A program made the position numbers and the translations under genes. The notes under the pieces were generated by a model. It was not told the DNA's origin. It did not search any database and was given only the letters and a program-made list of their open reading frames with translations. This document shows positions 55,318 to 64,000 of a DNA stretch of 64,000 nt, piece after piece. Each line of letters opens with the position of its first letter. The first letter of the stretch is position 1. Origin of the DNA: Clonostachys chloroleuca. Lineage: Eukaryota > Ascomycota > Sordariomycetes > Hypocreales > Bionectriaceae. The stretch covers positions 5,828,001-5,892,000 of the forward strand of contig JBANAY010000003.1 of NCBI GenBank assembly GCA_037952775.1. Direction: 5' to 3'.

Positions 55318-57055
55318 ATGAGTGACGACGACACTTTGGGTCCATCCTCGAAACAATGGCCGATACATTCTTTACTTAGCGACCAAGCTCGAGTTGATGA
55401 TACGGTACGATCGAGTGGTTATCCTGGAGCTGGCACGACAGAAGATCCTTTTGTTGTTGATTGGGTTGTCAATGACGGTGGAAACCCCCTCAACTGGTCA
55501 AAGTCCCGCAAATGGGCAATGACTATGTCTTCAGCTTTGACTTGCTTTGTTGTGGCTTTTGGCTCAAGCGCATACACGGGTAAGGCATATCGGGCATTAT
55601 GGTTTGTGGAGAGAATACTAACCACATTACAGGTGTAATGACGGAGCTCATGATCAACTTCAAAGCGGACAATCTGATGATAACAGGAGGTGTCTCACTC
55701 TATGTCCTTGGTTTCGCCCTTGGCCCTCTCCTTTGGGCACCCCTTTCCGAAATCTATGGCCGGCAATACGTTTTTATTGGAAGTTATCTGGCATTTGTTG
55801 TGTTCTGCGCGGCCACCACGGCAGACTACAACGTCGCTTCGCTATTGGTCTTCCGGTTCTTTGCTGGAGCCTTTGGATCAGGACCCTTGACAAACGCGGG
55901 TGGTGTCATTTCCGACCTCTTCTATGCCGACGATAGAAGCATTGCCATCGGAGTCTTCTCGCTTGCTCCCGCCATGGGCCCGACCTTTGGCCCTTTTATT
56001 GGCGGTTACCTTGGAACCAAGGCGGGCTGGAGATGGGTAAGTCATGATCCTTTTTTTCATGCGTTAACTTAGATAACACTTCGTTGCACTATCTCTGACA
56101 CTTCTTGGTATGCTTCGAATAGGTAATGGGTCTTGTCACGATTCTGGCTGGAGTTTCTTGGATCATCAATTTGATTGTTGTTCCTGAGACATACGCTCCA
56201 GTGCTTCTCAAAAGACGCAGCGAGAAGCTTTCCAAAGAAACAGGCAAAGTCTACAAAACCGCCATCGACATACAAAACGGGGGCTTAGCGCCCACAAAGG
56301 TACTCATCACATCTTTGCTCCGCCCCTGCGAGCTTCTCGTTGTGGATCCCATTGTTCTGTTCCTCGCCATCTATACCGCGGTCGTCTATGGAGTCTTGTA
56401 CATGCTTTTTGGAGCATACCCCGTTGTATTCCAGCTTGAAAGAGGCTGGTCTCCCGGAAAGGGTGGCCTCCCATTCCTGGGAATTGCTGTCGGTATGTTT
56501 GCTGCCGTGCCATCTGTGTTGGTCATCAACAAATGGTATGTGAAGGAGGCCGCAAAGACACAGAGTGGTCTGCTCGAGCCTGAAGCTCGTCTCATTGGAG
56601 GTATTATTGGAGGCATCACTGTTCCCATCGGCATGTTCTGGTTTGCTTGGTAAGTCTCGGAAATGATGCTGAGCTTAACAGAGGAGTCAACTGACTGTAT
56701 TTCCAGGACAACCTATGAGTCCATCCATTGGATTTGCCCTGTTGCCGCCGGTATCCCATTCGGATTCGGAATGACCCTTATCTTCCAGTCTGTTTTCGCC
56801 TATCTCGCCGATGCCTACGGTATTTATTCCGCCTCGGCTCTGGCTGCCAACACGGTGCTCCGATCTCTATTCGGCGCAGGATTCCCCATGTTCACTAAGA
56901 AAATGTACGAGAATCTTGGTACGCAATGGGCGAGCTCGGTGCCGGGATTTCTAGGAGTTGCCTGTATTCCCGTGCCTGTGGTGCTTTATATATACGGCCA
57001 GAAGATCCGCCAGAAGTCCAAGTATGCGTCCCAGACAGTGGGCAAGTCTGGTTAA
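55318..57055 (+). CDS. MFS transporter, DHA1 multidrug/polyamine type
   Basis: Four exons (55318-55579, 55633-56036, 56123-56649, 56707-57055) encode 513 aa with consistent phases. A hydrophilic N-terminus ends in DGGNPLNWSKSRKWAMT, the usual entry of fungal DHA1 drug:H+ antiporters (FLU1/TPO group). Twelve helices are expected. Visible motifs include GPLLWAPLSEIYGRQYVFIGSY (motif A type), FRFFAGAFGSGPLTNAGGVISD (motif B/C region) and GVFSLAPAMGPTFGPFIGGYL (motif C antiporter signature). VPETYAPVLLKRR precedes the central loop, and the C-terminal half shows DAYGIYSASALAANTVLRSLFGAGFPMF. It probably exports a drug, polyamine or metabolite across the plasma membrane in exchange for protons. No biosynthetic gene is adjacent. 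Confidence 0.94.
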
Positions 57056-57630
57056 ACGGCGCTCATGCCGTATTCACTTTTCAGCTTTATTCTCTCGTTA
57101 ACGACTTTTCATGAACTATTATCTTAGAAAGGGGTATAATTTGGGCAAACGCAAAACAAGAATAGAATCAGCATATAATTAGATAGAGTAATTTAGAATT
57201 AATTAGACTTTCGATGAAACGGCAATACGAATAACACTATCAATGGCTGTTGTGCACTGCCCTCTCCTTAGCACTCTCACGGGTGCTTATCTAGCCGCAT
57301 CAATCTCGGGGCACGGCCTTGTTCGATGGTAACATTGTTCAGCCCAACCGGCAGTGTGGTTCCGAAAATACAACTGTCAAAAACTAGGAGACACATTTGC
57401 CGTGCTGCGGTCATCATTGCTGACCTGGTTCGAGACGGACTGGTTATAGCGTATCACCGTTTGATTATGCCTCCACTTGAAGCAGTTTCAGCCAGTCGTC
57501 CACGCTGGGGGGATCCGACGATCAGACAAGGATTATAAAGTAGTAAACGTGGTCTCGGCGTCCCTCGGATGCTTAAACAATTCTTCTCCCTCTCACCTTC
57601 CTTACAGGGCAACATCGACACTCCGCTGCT
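57056..57630. other. Intergenic
   Basis: About 0.57 kb between two plus-strand genes. Nothing recognisable. Confidence 0.5.
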
Positions 57631-58540
57631 ATGATACGGCCCTCCATCCTGTGGTTGTCGCTGCTGACGACCCTGGTGGCCGCCCAGCTAAAGTGCTATC
57701 GCATCGATGGCACCGAAGCAGATTCGGTATATGCGCCTTGCAATCCCAACGCCAAGGTGAGTGGGTGCTGCGCAATCAACAAGTCCAACCCCGATCTCTG
57801 CCTCGGTTCGGGACTGTGCATGTCCCAAGATGAGGGCTACCAGGGCTTCATCTATGCCAACGGATGCACCGATAAGACGGGGAAAGATTCTTCTTGCCCT
57901 AATCCGTGTCCCAACAGTACGTCGGTCCACCTGATGCTTCTTCATACTCGTGGCAATGAATCTTGCCTACTGACTGGCTGCATTATTAGACAATTGGGCC
58001 AGCGCTTCCGTGACAGCCTACAACGTGCTCCAATGTGCTCCAGATAGCCAGTACTGCTGCCGGAAATTCGGCGACAGCAAGAACTGCTGCAGTAGCACCG
58101 TGAGCTTCAGCATCGGTTCGATCATCACGACGGCGACTACGACTGCGAGCACCAGCTCCGCCTCTGCGACGACAACTAGCTCTGCGACCTCGACGGCAAC
58201 CGCGATGGTATGTGCCGCGAACGGGATGAGCAACAACACGAGCAACGAATGCCCTCAAGATAAATCAGCTGTCGTGGGTGGTGCTGTAGGGGGTGTTTTG
58301 GGCGCGGCGCTGCTTGCCTCCTTGGGTGCCCTTGCTTTCTTGTTGCTACGGCGGAGGAAAGGTAAGTAGGATGATGAAAATTGAAGCCTCCCCATTCTCT
58401 TTCGAGATGCTAACTTGAGCTTTGAATGCGCAGATCTAGAGCCATCATCATCATCAATTCCAACGTACCAGCCAGAGATTGCACGGCCGCCCGTGTATGA
58501 GCTCCCACCAGGCCACAAGATGCCTGAAATGGCTGGATGA
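57631..58540 (+). CDS. Cys-rich type I membrane protein with Ser/Thr stalk
   Basis: Three exons (57631-57916, 57990-58361, 58434-58540) encode 254 aa; both introns are phase 1. A signal peptide (MIRPSILWLSLLTTLVAAQ) is followed by an ectodomain with many Cys (CYRIDG, CNPN, GCCAIN, CLGSGLC, CPNPCPN, CAPDSQYCC, NCC). A Ser/Thr/Ala stalk comes next, then a Gly/Ala-rich transmembrane helix (AVVGGAVGGVLGAALLASLGALAFLLL) with a stop-transfer RRRK. A short cytosolic tail with a Pro/Tyr motif (PPVYELPPG) ends the protein. The architecture is like Wsc/Mid2-type surface sensors, but there is no WSC domain. The family is common in Eurotiales and has no defined role. A surface sensor or adhesin function is inference only. 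Confidence 0.85.
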
Positions 58541-59118
58541 GCAGACGGCTAATAAATAATATCCAATTTAATCAATAAACTTAATCAATAGACCCCCAAT
58601 ACTAGAAAAAAGCACCCAAACGGAGCAGTGACCAAGCGCTCTCCAGAACTGCCCCTACTCCTGACTGAAGGCCCGCCCCGAGAATGCCGCGTGCACAAGC
58701 CATGGAGAAAGCCATGGAGAAAGTCAAGAATGCGCTATTAGAATTGCCGTCAGCACTAACGGAAATGGTCCAGGTGCTAATGTGTATGCCTCCCTTGAAT
58801 TTGTAAGATTAAGCACTCTCCTATTTCAATTTCATCTTGCTGCGTCGATACAACGACCGGGCTTCAGAAGGTTACTAGACCCGGAGTGTAGAAGTTTTGG
58901 ACGTCATAGGCCATGGCATTATAAGCATCGATATGTACCCCAAGCCGATCCTGGGATAGACAGGCGGACTATTTGATATTCGTACCTACCTATCTAGAAT
59001 TAACTGGCAAAGTTGGATCCATTGTTCACAACCTCTGCATATTTCTTCTACAGTTGAATCACATAAATTTACAATTGGAGTGGGATAATACTCGAGCTGT
59101 AATATCCTTGCCATGAAC
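58541..59118. other. Convergent intergenic region
   Basis: About 0.58 kb between the stop codons of the membrane protein and the transcription factor. A 14-bp direct repeat (agccatggagaaag) at about 58699-58725. No gene. Confidence 0.45.
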
Positions 59119-60740
59119 CTAGCGAAACATGTCCAGGTTGCCTGAGCCACACCCTACACAGGTAATATACCACGCCCACGATCGCTCAACAGCCCTCAGA
59201 CGGAATTCTCTATTCTGCGTCGTGCTCAGCAAAGCTCTCAGTGCTATGACAGCCCCCGAGTCGTTGTTGACGTATTTGAGCGTCTCCTCCACCTCCGCCA
59301 GAACCTCGCTGTTCCGGCATTTGTACACGACAAACGCGAGAGGCCGCAACACGGAATACTCTAGCGTCCTGGTCTCGATCCCAGCAAGCTTGATGCCTTT
59401 GCAGAGAGATTGCGTCTGTTTGACGAGGTCAAGGTAAAGGGGACTGAGGGACGGTTGCACGGCCGTGTCGTTCTCCCGGCAGCTGTGCACAAACGCTACA
59501 TTTTCCATGTAGAGGATTTCCAAAGTAGTGACCTGCAGATACAGAGAAGTGTCTGTGTCCTTGCCTTCTCGCCCTCGTCGGAGCAAAGGGAGGAAACTTG
59601 AGCGCCATTTCAGCACAGTGTCAAGACACTTGGTCCAATCGTCCGAGGAGGGTGTATGAAGCTTGCCGTCTCTGCCGTCGTTTCCATTTCCCCGCCCGTG
59701 GATATGATGCCGGATGAAGTGTTGAGTAATATCCCACCACCTTGATGCCAGAAGAACCGTATCAAATTCCTTGGGCATGTCGTCCACCAGATACCTGTGT
59801 TCGCGGCCACGACAGCAAAACGTCACGGCTGGATCAAGCCTGGGTTTGGAAGTCGAGGACATGTCGAAAGACCATGGGTAAGTGATGAGACGCTGTAGAA
59901 CATCGCACAACGCCGACTCAAACCTGTCAAGCGGGAGCTCAGAGAATGGCAGTCCAGTTTCTTTGCATTTCCGTGCGAAGTACTGCTCTAGCATGTTATG
60001 AGCATGATTGAAATGTGTGAATGCGGCCTCCAAGTCACCATGCATCAACTCATACGTGAGGAAGAGCAAGGAGGCAAGAATGATCCATTTCATACTCTCT
60101 CTTCCCGTAGTCTTGATCGATTGGAGGGTTTTGATGGCCGAATGGTAGTACATTAATGATTTCCGGTACTGAGTTGCTTCGAAAAACTCGGCTCCATCAA
60201 GAACCTGGTAGGAGCTGGATAATGCACCAATACCACAGCATATGTCTCGCAAGGCCGAATGCTGTCGGGAGACCTGGGGAGTGAGCTCAATCAACTCCAC
60301 CACGGGGAGTGTCCCTTGTTGAGTGGACATGGTGATGAATGCTTTGAAGTAGTCCCAGTCTGCTGCACTCCGGAACGCAGCCGATTCGTATCCCGGCATC
60401 GCGGGTACTCTCGAAGAGGAAGCAGCCGCAACCAATACGAGAGGCTGGGCATCGGCAGTTTGCTGTGGCTTGGCGGCAGATGTCGCCCACAATCCGTCGC
60501 AAACTAGGCCCTTTGCCACACATTTCTTACAAGATGGTCTCGTTTCGTCGCATTTCGTATGCCGGCGTCTGGCAAGGGTCAGCTGAGCTCTGTGGCCTGT
60601 CTACATCCCAAGTGGAGGGGGAATAGCCACATGGGTAGCGCCCTGCGAATCGGCAATGGTTTCAGTGGAGAGGAGCTGATCGGTACTTACTTGCATTGTC
60701 TACAGCCATTGCGTGTTCTCGGAGTGCTGGTCCTTGTCAT
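59119..60740 (-). CDS. Zn2Cys6 transcription factor
   Basis: Two exons (60740-60691, 60568-59119) separated by a 122-nt intron (GTAAGT, GCTGACC branch, GCCAG, phase 2) encode 499 aa. The zinc cluster is split by the intron and reads GCRQCKRRHTKCDE, then PSCKKCVAKGLVC, spacing C-x2-C-x6-C-x6-C-x2-C-x6-C. The first exon begins MTRTSTPRTRNG. The body is an alpha-helical fungal-specific regulator domain with AFITMSTQQGTLPVVEL, LRDICCGIGALSS and a long C-terminal helical region (WWDITQHFIRHH). It acts as a nuclear DNA-binding regulator, probably on CGG-type sites. The convergent neighbour is the Cys-rich membrane protein, and no obvious target cluster is adjacent. Its regulon cannot be predicted. 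Confidence 0.93.
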
Positions 60741-61527
60741 CCGTGGACGGTTCTTCAAGGAGAACACGAGGAGTTTCCTACTCATCGCGTGTGAATCAGT
60801 AGCTGGCTGGGACAGATACGGACGGATACTACCCGAGGAACTCGCAGTGCATGCAGTCTCATGCACGTATTCGGGGCAAACCGCAGTAGGTAGTTACTTA
60901 CGATTGCGACCCTCCATCTTCACGTTCGGGAGATGAGGAGTGCCCACTTCGGATCGGAAGAAGCTGATCCTGATTCGGCGCGATGATGGTACCCTGGAAG
61001 GCGGCCATGTCTCAGTATACTGGCACAGGCTACGCACATGACATGTCTTGGGATTCTCGTCTCTCTAAAGAGCAGCAGGCAATCTGCTGATCAAGAGAGG
61101 TTGGCCATTGTCGTGTGTCAAGTTATGGCGGATGACGAATCAAGAGGGACCCTTGGCTGGAAATCCCAGTTCGCCAATCAGAGCCACGGATTTACGCAGT
61201 TCCTTTTACGGCCTAGCGAGGTTTTGACTTTCTGTCACTAACCACATGGATCAGGGCTGAATCCCGGACCGTTGCCTTACTCCCACTCTGGATGTCAACG
61301 GAGATGAGGCAACCCTTGGACTGAAGATTTGTGGTGCTCCTACTCGACTAACGTGTTAATTGGGCCCGTTCTATTCTTCTGATATATTAAATTGTTCGGA
61401 TAACCCGTGAAGCTGCGTATCATGAGTTGGGAATTGACTTCACTGATTTGTCTTTCCAACAAAATTCTCAGGAGAGGAACGCAAGAACAATTTCAATTTG
61501 AGCCTGTCTTTTCCACCTGAATAAATT
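60741..61527. other. Intergenic, about 0.8 kb
   Basis: Promoter region of the transcription factor. The frame at 60559-60936 is mostly antisense to its first exon and intron. No independent gene. Confidence 0.5.
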
Positions 61528-62010
61528 TCAAGAGACTATTCCAGGTTTATTCCTAATTAGAATTCCAGGTTTATTCCTAATTAGGAAAAAATGTGCAGAT
61601 GTAGATGCTCCTGCAAAGCCCGCCTCTATTACCTCGTGACAATCTGGTCCTGGGGGTTCAATATATGCATCCGTCAAATGTGTAAATTGAAGAGTAGCGC
61701 TGTTGGCTAGATACTTCAGAACAGGAATTGTCCTGGGGTTGACTTCCAGAATCCTCAAGGCTTTGATCGACGGCGGTAACAGTTCTACAACAAGATTGTC
61801 GGAATTTTGATGTATTTTGTCAAGTTCACGGGCGTGAAGACAAAAAGAATGGGAAGAAATCTTTAAACACTCTAGGCATTCAAGCGTCCGAATACTTGTA
61901 AAGCAACAGCCACCTTCAAGAAATTCATATTTTGGATAAATGTACTCTGCATTGCTCCAATAAGAACTAGACGTTTCAGACCGCAAGATATCACGATACT
62001 GCTTTTGCAT
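61528..62010 (-). pseudogene. Remnant resembling an F-box/LRR-type fungal protein C-terminus
   Basis: A 160-codon minus-strand frame has phrases typical of the C-terminal part of fungal F-box-like proteins (LECLECLKISS, LLPPSIKALRILEV, VLKYLANSATLQFTHLTDAYIE). It lacks an F-box and any supported upstream exon. The last residues are altered by a 24-bp tandem duplication that repeats RNKPGIL. A second minus frame at 62029-62391 (segment GDLFFKLHCIGCIIG) is unrecognised and may belong to the same decayed locus. Low confidence in the family; better confidence that it is not an intact gene. Confidence 0.35.
61538..61585 (+). repeat. Perfect 24-bp tandem duplication
   Basis: Two adjacent 24-bp units starting attccaggtttattcctaat differ only at the last base. 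In the minus-strand frame above, this repeats eight residues without changing frame. Confidence 0.85.
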
Positions 62011-62361
62011 TGAGAAGTATTAAAGCGACTATCTAAAGAGTTTGTCCTGGCGCTCTGTGCTGTCATCATCGATTGTAACCCCCAATCCTTCAGTTGCAAC
62101 TTCACCAAGAGCCCGATGGGAGGCGGTTTCACGTTTTGCATTGCTCCTCCGCCTTGTCACGTAGAACATGGCGAATAAGGGCACCAGCTGATGACACTCG
62201 ATGCAGCCTTTAGTGTAGCGAGGGGCGTCGGGTTCTTGCCACAGCTGCGGCCCAATAATGCAGCCAATGCAATGAAGTTTGAAGAAAAGGTCCCCGACAA
62301 CTGGCTTTTTGGTGTTTCCTTTCATATTTGCGGCCATGAGCGCTATGGTCTGTCCCAATAG

Positions 62362-62647
62362 TGGTGCAGCGCTAGATTTCACACCATCCAACCCTCAGAT
62401 CCTAAGATAAAAAATTGGATGGAGAACGCCCAATCGATACTGGTCCGGGAGAATAATATTATCTCCGCAGAAGATATTGCCAGATCCAAAAAGCTACGGG
62501 CGATTGGAAAGCAGGGCACTGGGATTGATATCATTGATAAGGAGGCTTGTGATGAGCGTCGGATCCCAATTCTCGATATCCCTGACGTGAATTCCAGTCT
62601 CGGTTACAGAACTTGTGATGGCCTTGACTGAATGGGATCAATCATAA
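62362..62647 (+). pseudogene. Relic of a D-2-hydroxyacid dehydrogenase
   Basis: A plus-strand frame reads IKNWMENAQSILVREN, then SKKLRAIGKQGTGIDIIDKE and ACDERRIPILDIPDVNSS. This is the substrate-binding segment of D-isomer-specific 2-hydroxyacid dehydrogenases (phosphoglycerate dehydrogenase family), where LRAIGKQGTGIDNID-type text and PGVNA are conserved. After about 62601 the frame is lost, and the next conserved phrase VTELVMALTEWD continues in another frame to a TAA at 62645. The NAD-binding domain (GxGxxG) and catalytic His are missing. Only about a quarter of a roughly 330-residue enzyme remains, so this is a broken insert or duplication remnant. Confidence 0.65.
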
Positions 62648-62871
62648 TTTTCTGCCATCTTCCAAGATAAGGTGGAAAAGATGTGATTCATGGTGTATAT
62701 TGTCTATTCGAAGCGACGTGTTCTTATATTAAAAAGAAATCCAGGACGGGATATTATGATGCCTAGACAGAAAATAAGTTGCTAAAAATCGACTAGATTG
62801 CCGATTACAAACTACCATCTGATTCCAAACCCACGGCAGAGTAGCCATCTATATTATCCCCACACACGTAG

Positions 62872-63958
62872 TTACCTGATGCTTGCCTTTAAGCTTGCTC
62901 TGACACTCATTCGTACCAGATTCTTTACCAGAGAGAAGTGGGGAGCATCCCTCTTCTTTGTAGTTGACTGAGACTTCGAGCTACCTCCGGTCTGACCCTT
63001 ACTCCAGTGACTCCACGTGCTCTCAAGTAACGATGAGTTACCAAACACATTGCCGATGACATTAACAAGTGAAGATTGAGAGTCGCTGCTGAGGATACCG
63101 CTGAGAATATCCCCTGCTAGTGCCAGGATAGGAATCCTTGTGCTGATAATTTTCTTGTTTAGAACTGATTCCACATATTTGATGTGTTGGCCATTGACAA
63201 TCGTTGAGTTTCCAGTGACGGTGAGATCGATAGCCCCAGCAGTCAGGGCGTCTTTCTGGCTATCTAGTAGGGCGCCGAGATTGGGAATGAGCTGGTCAAA
63301 GTAGATCTCACCGTCAAAATCGCTCGTATTATTCCCGGGTTTGAGCTCTACGTTGTAAACATTAACGACACCGAGGGTAATGTCGCCGGAGATGATGTTC
63401 AAGGTGAGATTCCCTAGGCCAAGTGTGAGGACTCCCGCATTTGGGAGGTTGAGCTTCCCTTTGATGTTGTTGCTACTGCCGTCCTGGCCCCCAGTGAATT
63501 CTAGCTTTTCAACCGTAAAACCGTGAAGGCGATTTAACGCTGGCACCTTCACCGTGAGATCCATCTTAGGCTCATACTTTAGGGCCCCAAGGCTGACTTT
63601 GGGCTTACCAGAAACGGAGAGTTCCGTCTCTGCTTGATCGAATATATTGCTAAACCACCAAACTAGCTGGTTTTCGTTCAAAACGTTCACTGTCTGCTCC
63701 TCAACCGTAACAGTGATGTTGTGATTAATCTTCGCCTCAGGTAGCTGGATTTGGACGAAGGGGGAAGGATCATCGCTATCTTTGTTGTAGAGGCCCAGTT
63801 CAAAGGGGTCGATCGTGGCTGGTAGCGGTGTGTCTAGTGAGGTCTTTAGAGTGACGAAAAGCTCATTTGGTGAAACGGCTCGAATGACACCACTCTCCAC
63901 CGATAGACTTTGTTTGTTGACTATTTTTTGCACGATCGAGGGAATTATGACTTTGAAG
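62872..63958 (-). CDS. DUF3712 domain protein, 5' end beyond the window
   Basis: A minus-strand exon of about 360 codons ends at TAA 62872. It has DUF3712-type text: KVIIPSIVQKIVNKQSL, then VTLKTSLDTPLPATIDPFELGLY. The LEA/AsmA-like beta-strand repeats follow (VSLGALKYEPKMDLTVKVP, LPNAGVLTLGLGNLTLNIIS, IDLTVTGNSTIVNGQHIKYV). The C-terminus is basic. The frame has no ATG at its beginning. An acceptor with a GCTAAC branch lies at 63975-63959, so at least one more exon continues towards or past the window edge; a GTGAGA donor at 63991 would give a very short intron. Such proteins usually have an N-terminal transmembrane helix and face the vacuole or outside. Function unknown. Confidence 0.8.
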
Positions 63959-64000
63959 CTTCAAATAGTTAGCTCGTATGTAGCCTCTCACCTTCATCCG

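Noticed and set aside
55318..60740. Secondary-metabolite cluster around the MFS pump and Zn2Cys6 regulator
   Set aside because: No backbone synthase, P450 or transferase is present; adjacency of a pump and a regulator alone is not enough.
1..64000. CRISPR array, phage or bacterial mobile element
   Set aside because: No regularly spaced repeats or prokaryotic gene organisation; all supported genes are fungal and most are intron-containing.

Overview
The window looks like genomic DNA of a filamentous ascomycete, most likely Eurotiomycetes (Aspergillus/Penicillium-like). Genes are mostly split by 45-65 nt introns with GTRNGT-type donors and CTAAC/CTGAC branch sites just before the acceptor. The gene content is typical of such fungi: secreted M28 and S33 peptidases, AA9 and AA11 polysaccharide monooxygenases, GH76 mannanase, a HET protein, a CorA-like protein, a Zn2Cys6 regulator, a DHA1 MFS pump and a DUF3712 protein. 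I rebuilt exon structures by hand, requiring splice consensus, phase agreement and family continuity. The species assignment is inference.

Layout. 0.7-1.1 kb: an unrecognised gene fragment. 1.7-3.3 kb: secreted M28 aminopeptidase with PA domain. 5.1-6.1 kb: alpha/beta hydrolase. 7.2-10.2 kb: secreted SGNH esterase fused to about ten FG-GAP-like repeats, eight exons. 10.3-18.5 kb: accessory block on the minus strand with a HET-domain protein (one frameshift), a CorA-like membrane protein, an unrecognised protein and a broken ankyrin-like gene. 18.8-19.2 kb: TMEM14 protein. 20.6-27.4 kb: AA9 LPMO (first intron apparently AT-AC), MaoC/hotdog hydratase, MDR oxidoreductase, carboxymuconolactone-decarboxylase-like protein, AA11 LPMO. 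30.0-36.3 kb: two paralogous small proteins (67 and 70 aa) in opposite orientation enclosing a GPI-type GH76 mannanase and a secreted TAP-like S33 peptidase (one frameshift). 37.8-39.4 kb: second M28 aminopeptidase. 40.6-42.2 kb: aldehyde dehydrogenase. 43.3-46.1 kb: LtrA-like membrane protein. 49.6-52.6 kb: 1006-aa ArAE/FUSC-type membrane protein. 54.0 kb: degenerate tRNA-Arg(ACG). 55.3-57.1 kb: MFS transporter. 57.6-58.5 kb: Cys-rich type I membrane protein. 59.1-60.7 kb: Zn2Cys6 transcription factor. 61.5-62.6 kb: gene remnants. 62.9 kb to the end: DUF3712 protein, truncated by the window edge.

Most genes look like independent secretory, transport and metabolic functions. There is no PKS/NRPS backbone gene, CRISPR array or intact transposon. 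Extracellular degradation is the common theme: two M28 peptidases, a TAP-like peptidase, two LPMOs of different families, a GH76 enzyme and an SGNH-repeat esterase. The most unusual sequence-level observation is the AT-AC intron of the AA9 gene. The block at 10-18.5 kb looks like a rapidly decaying incompatibility/accessory region, and 61.5-62.65 kb holds further broken genes.
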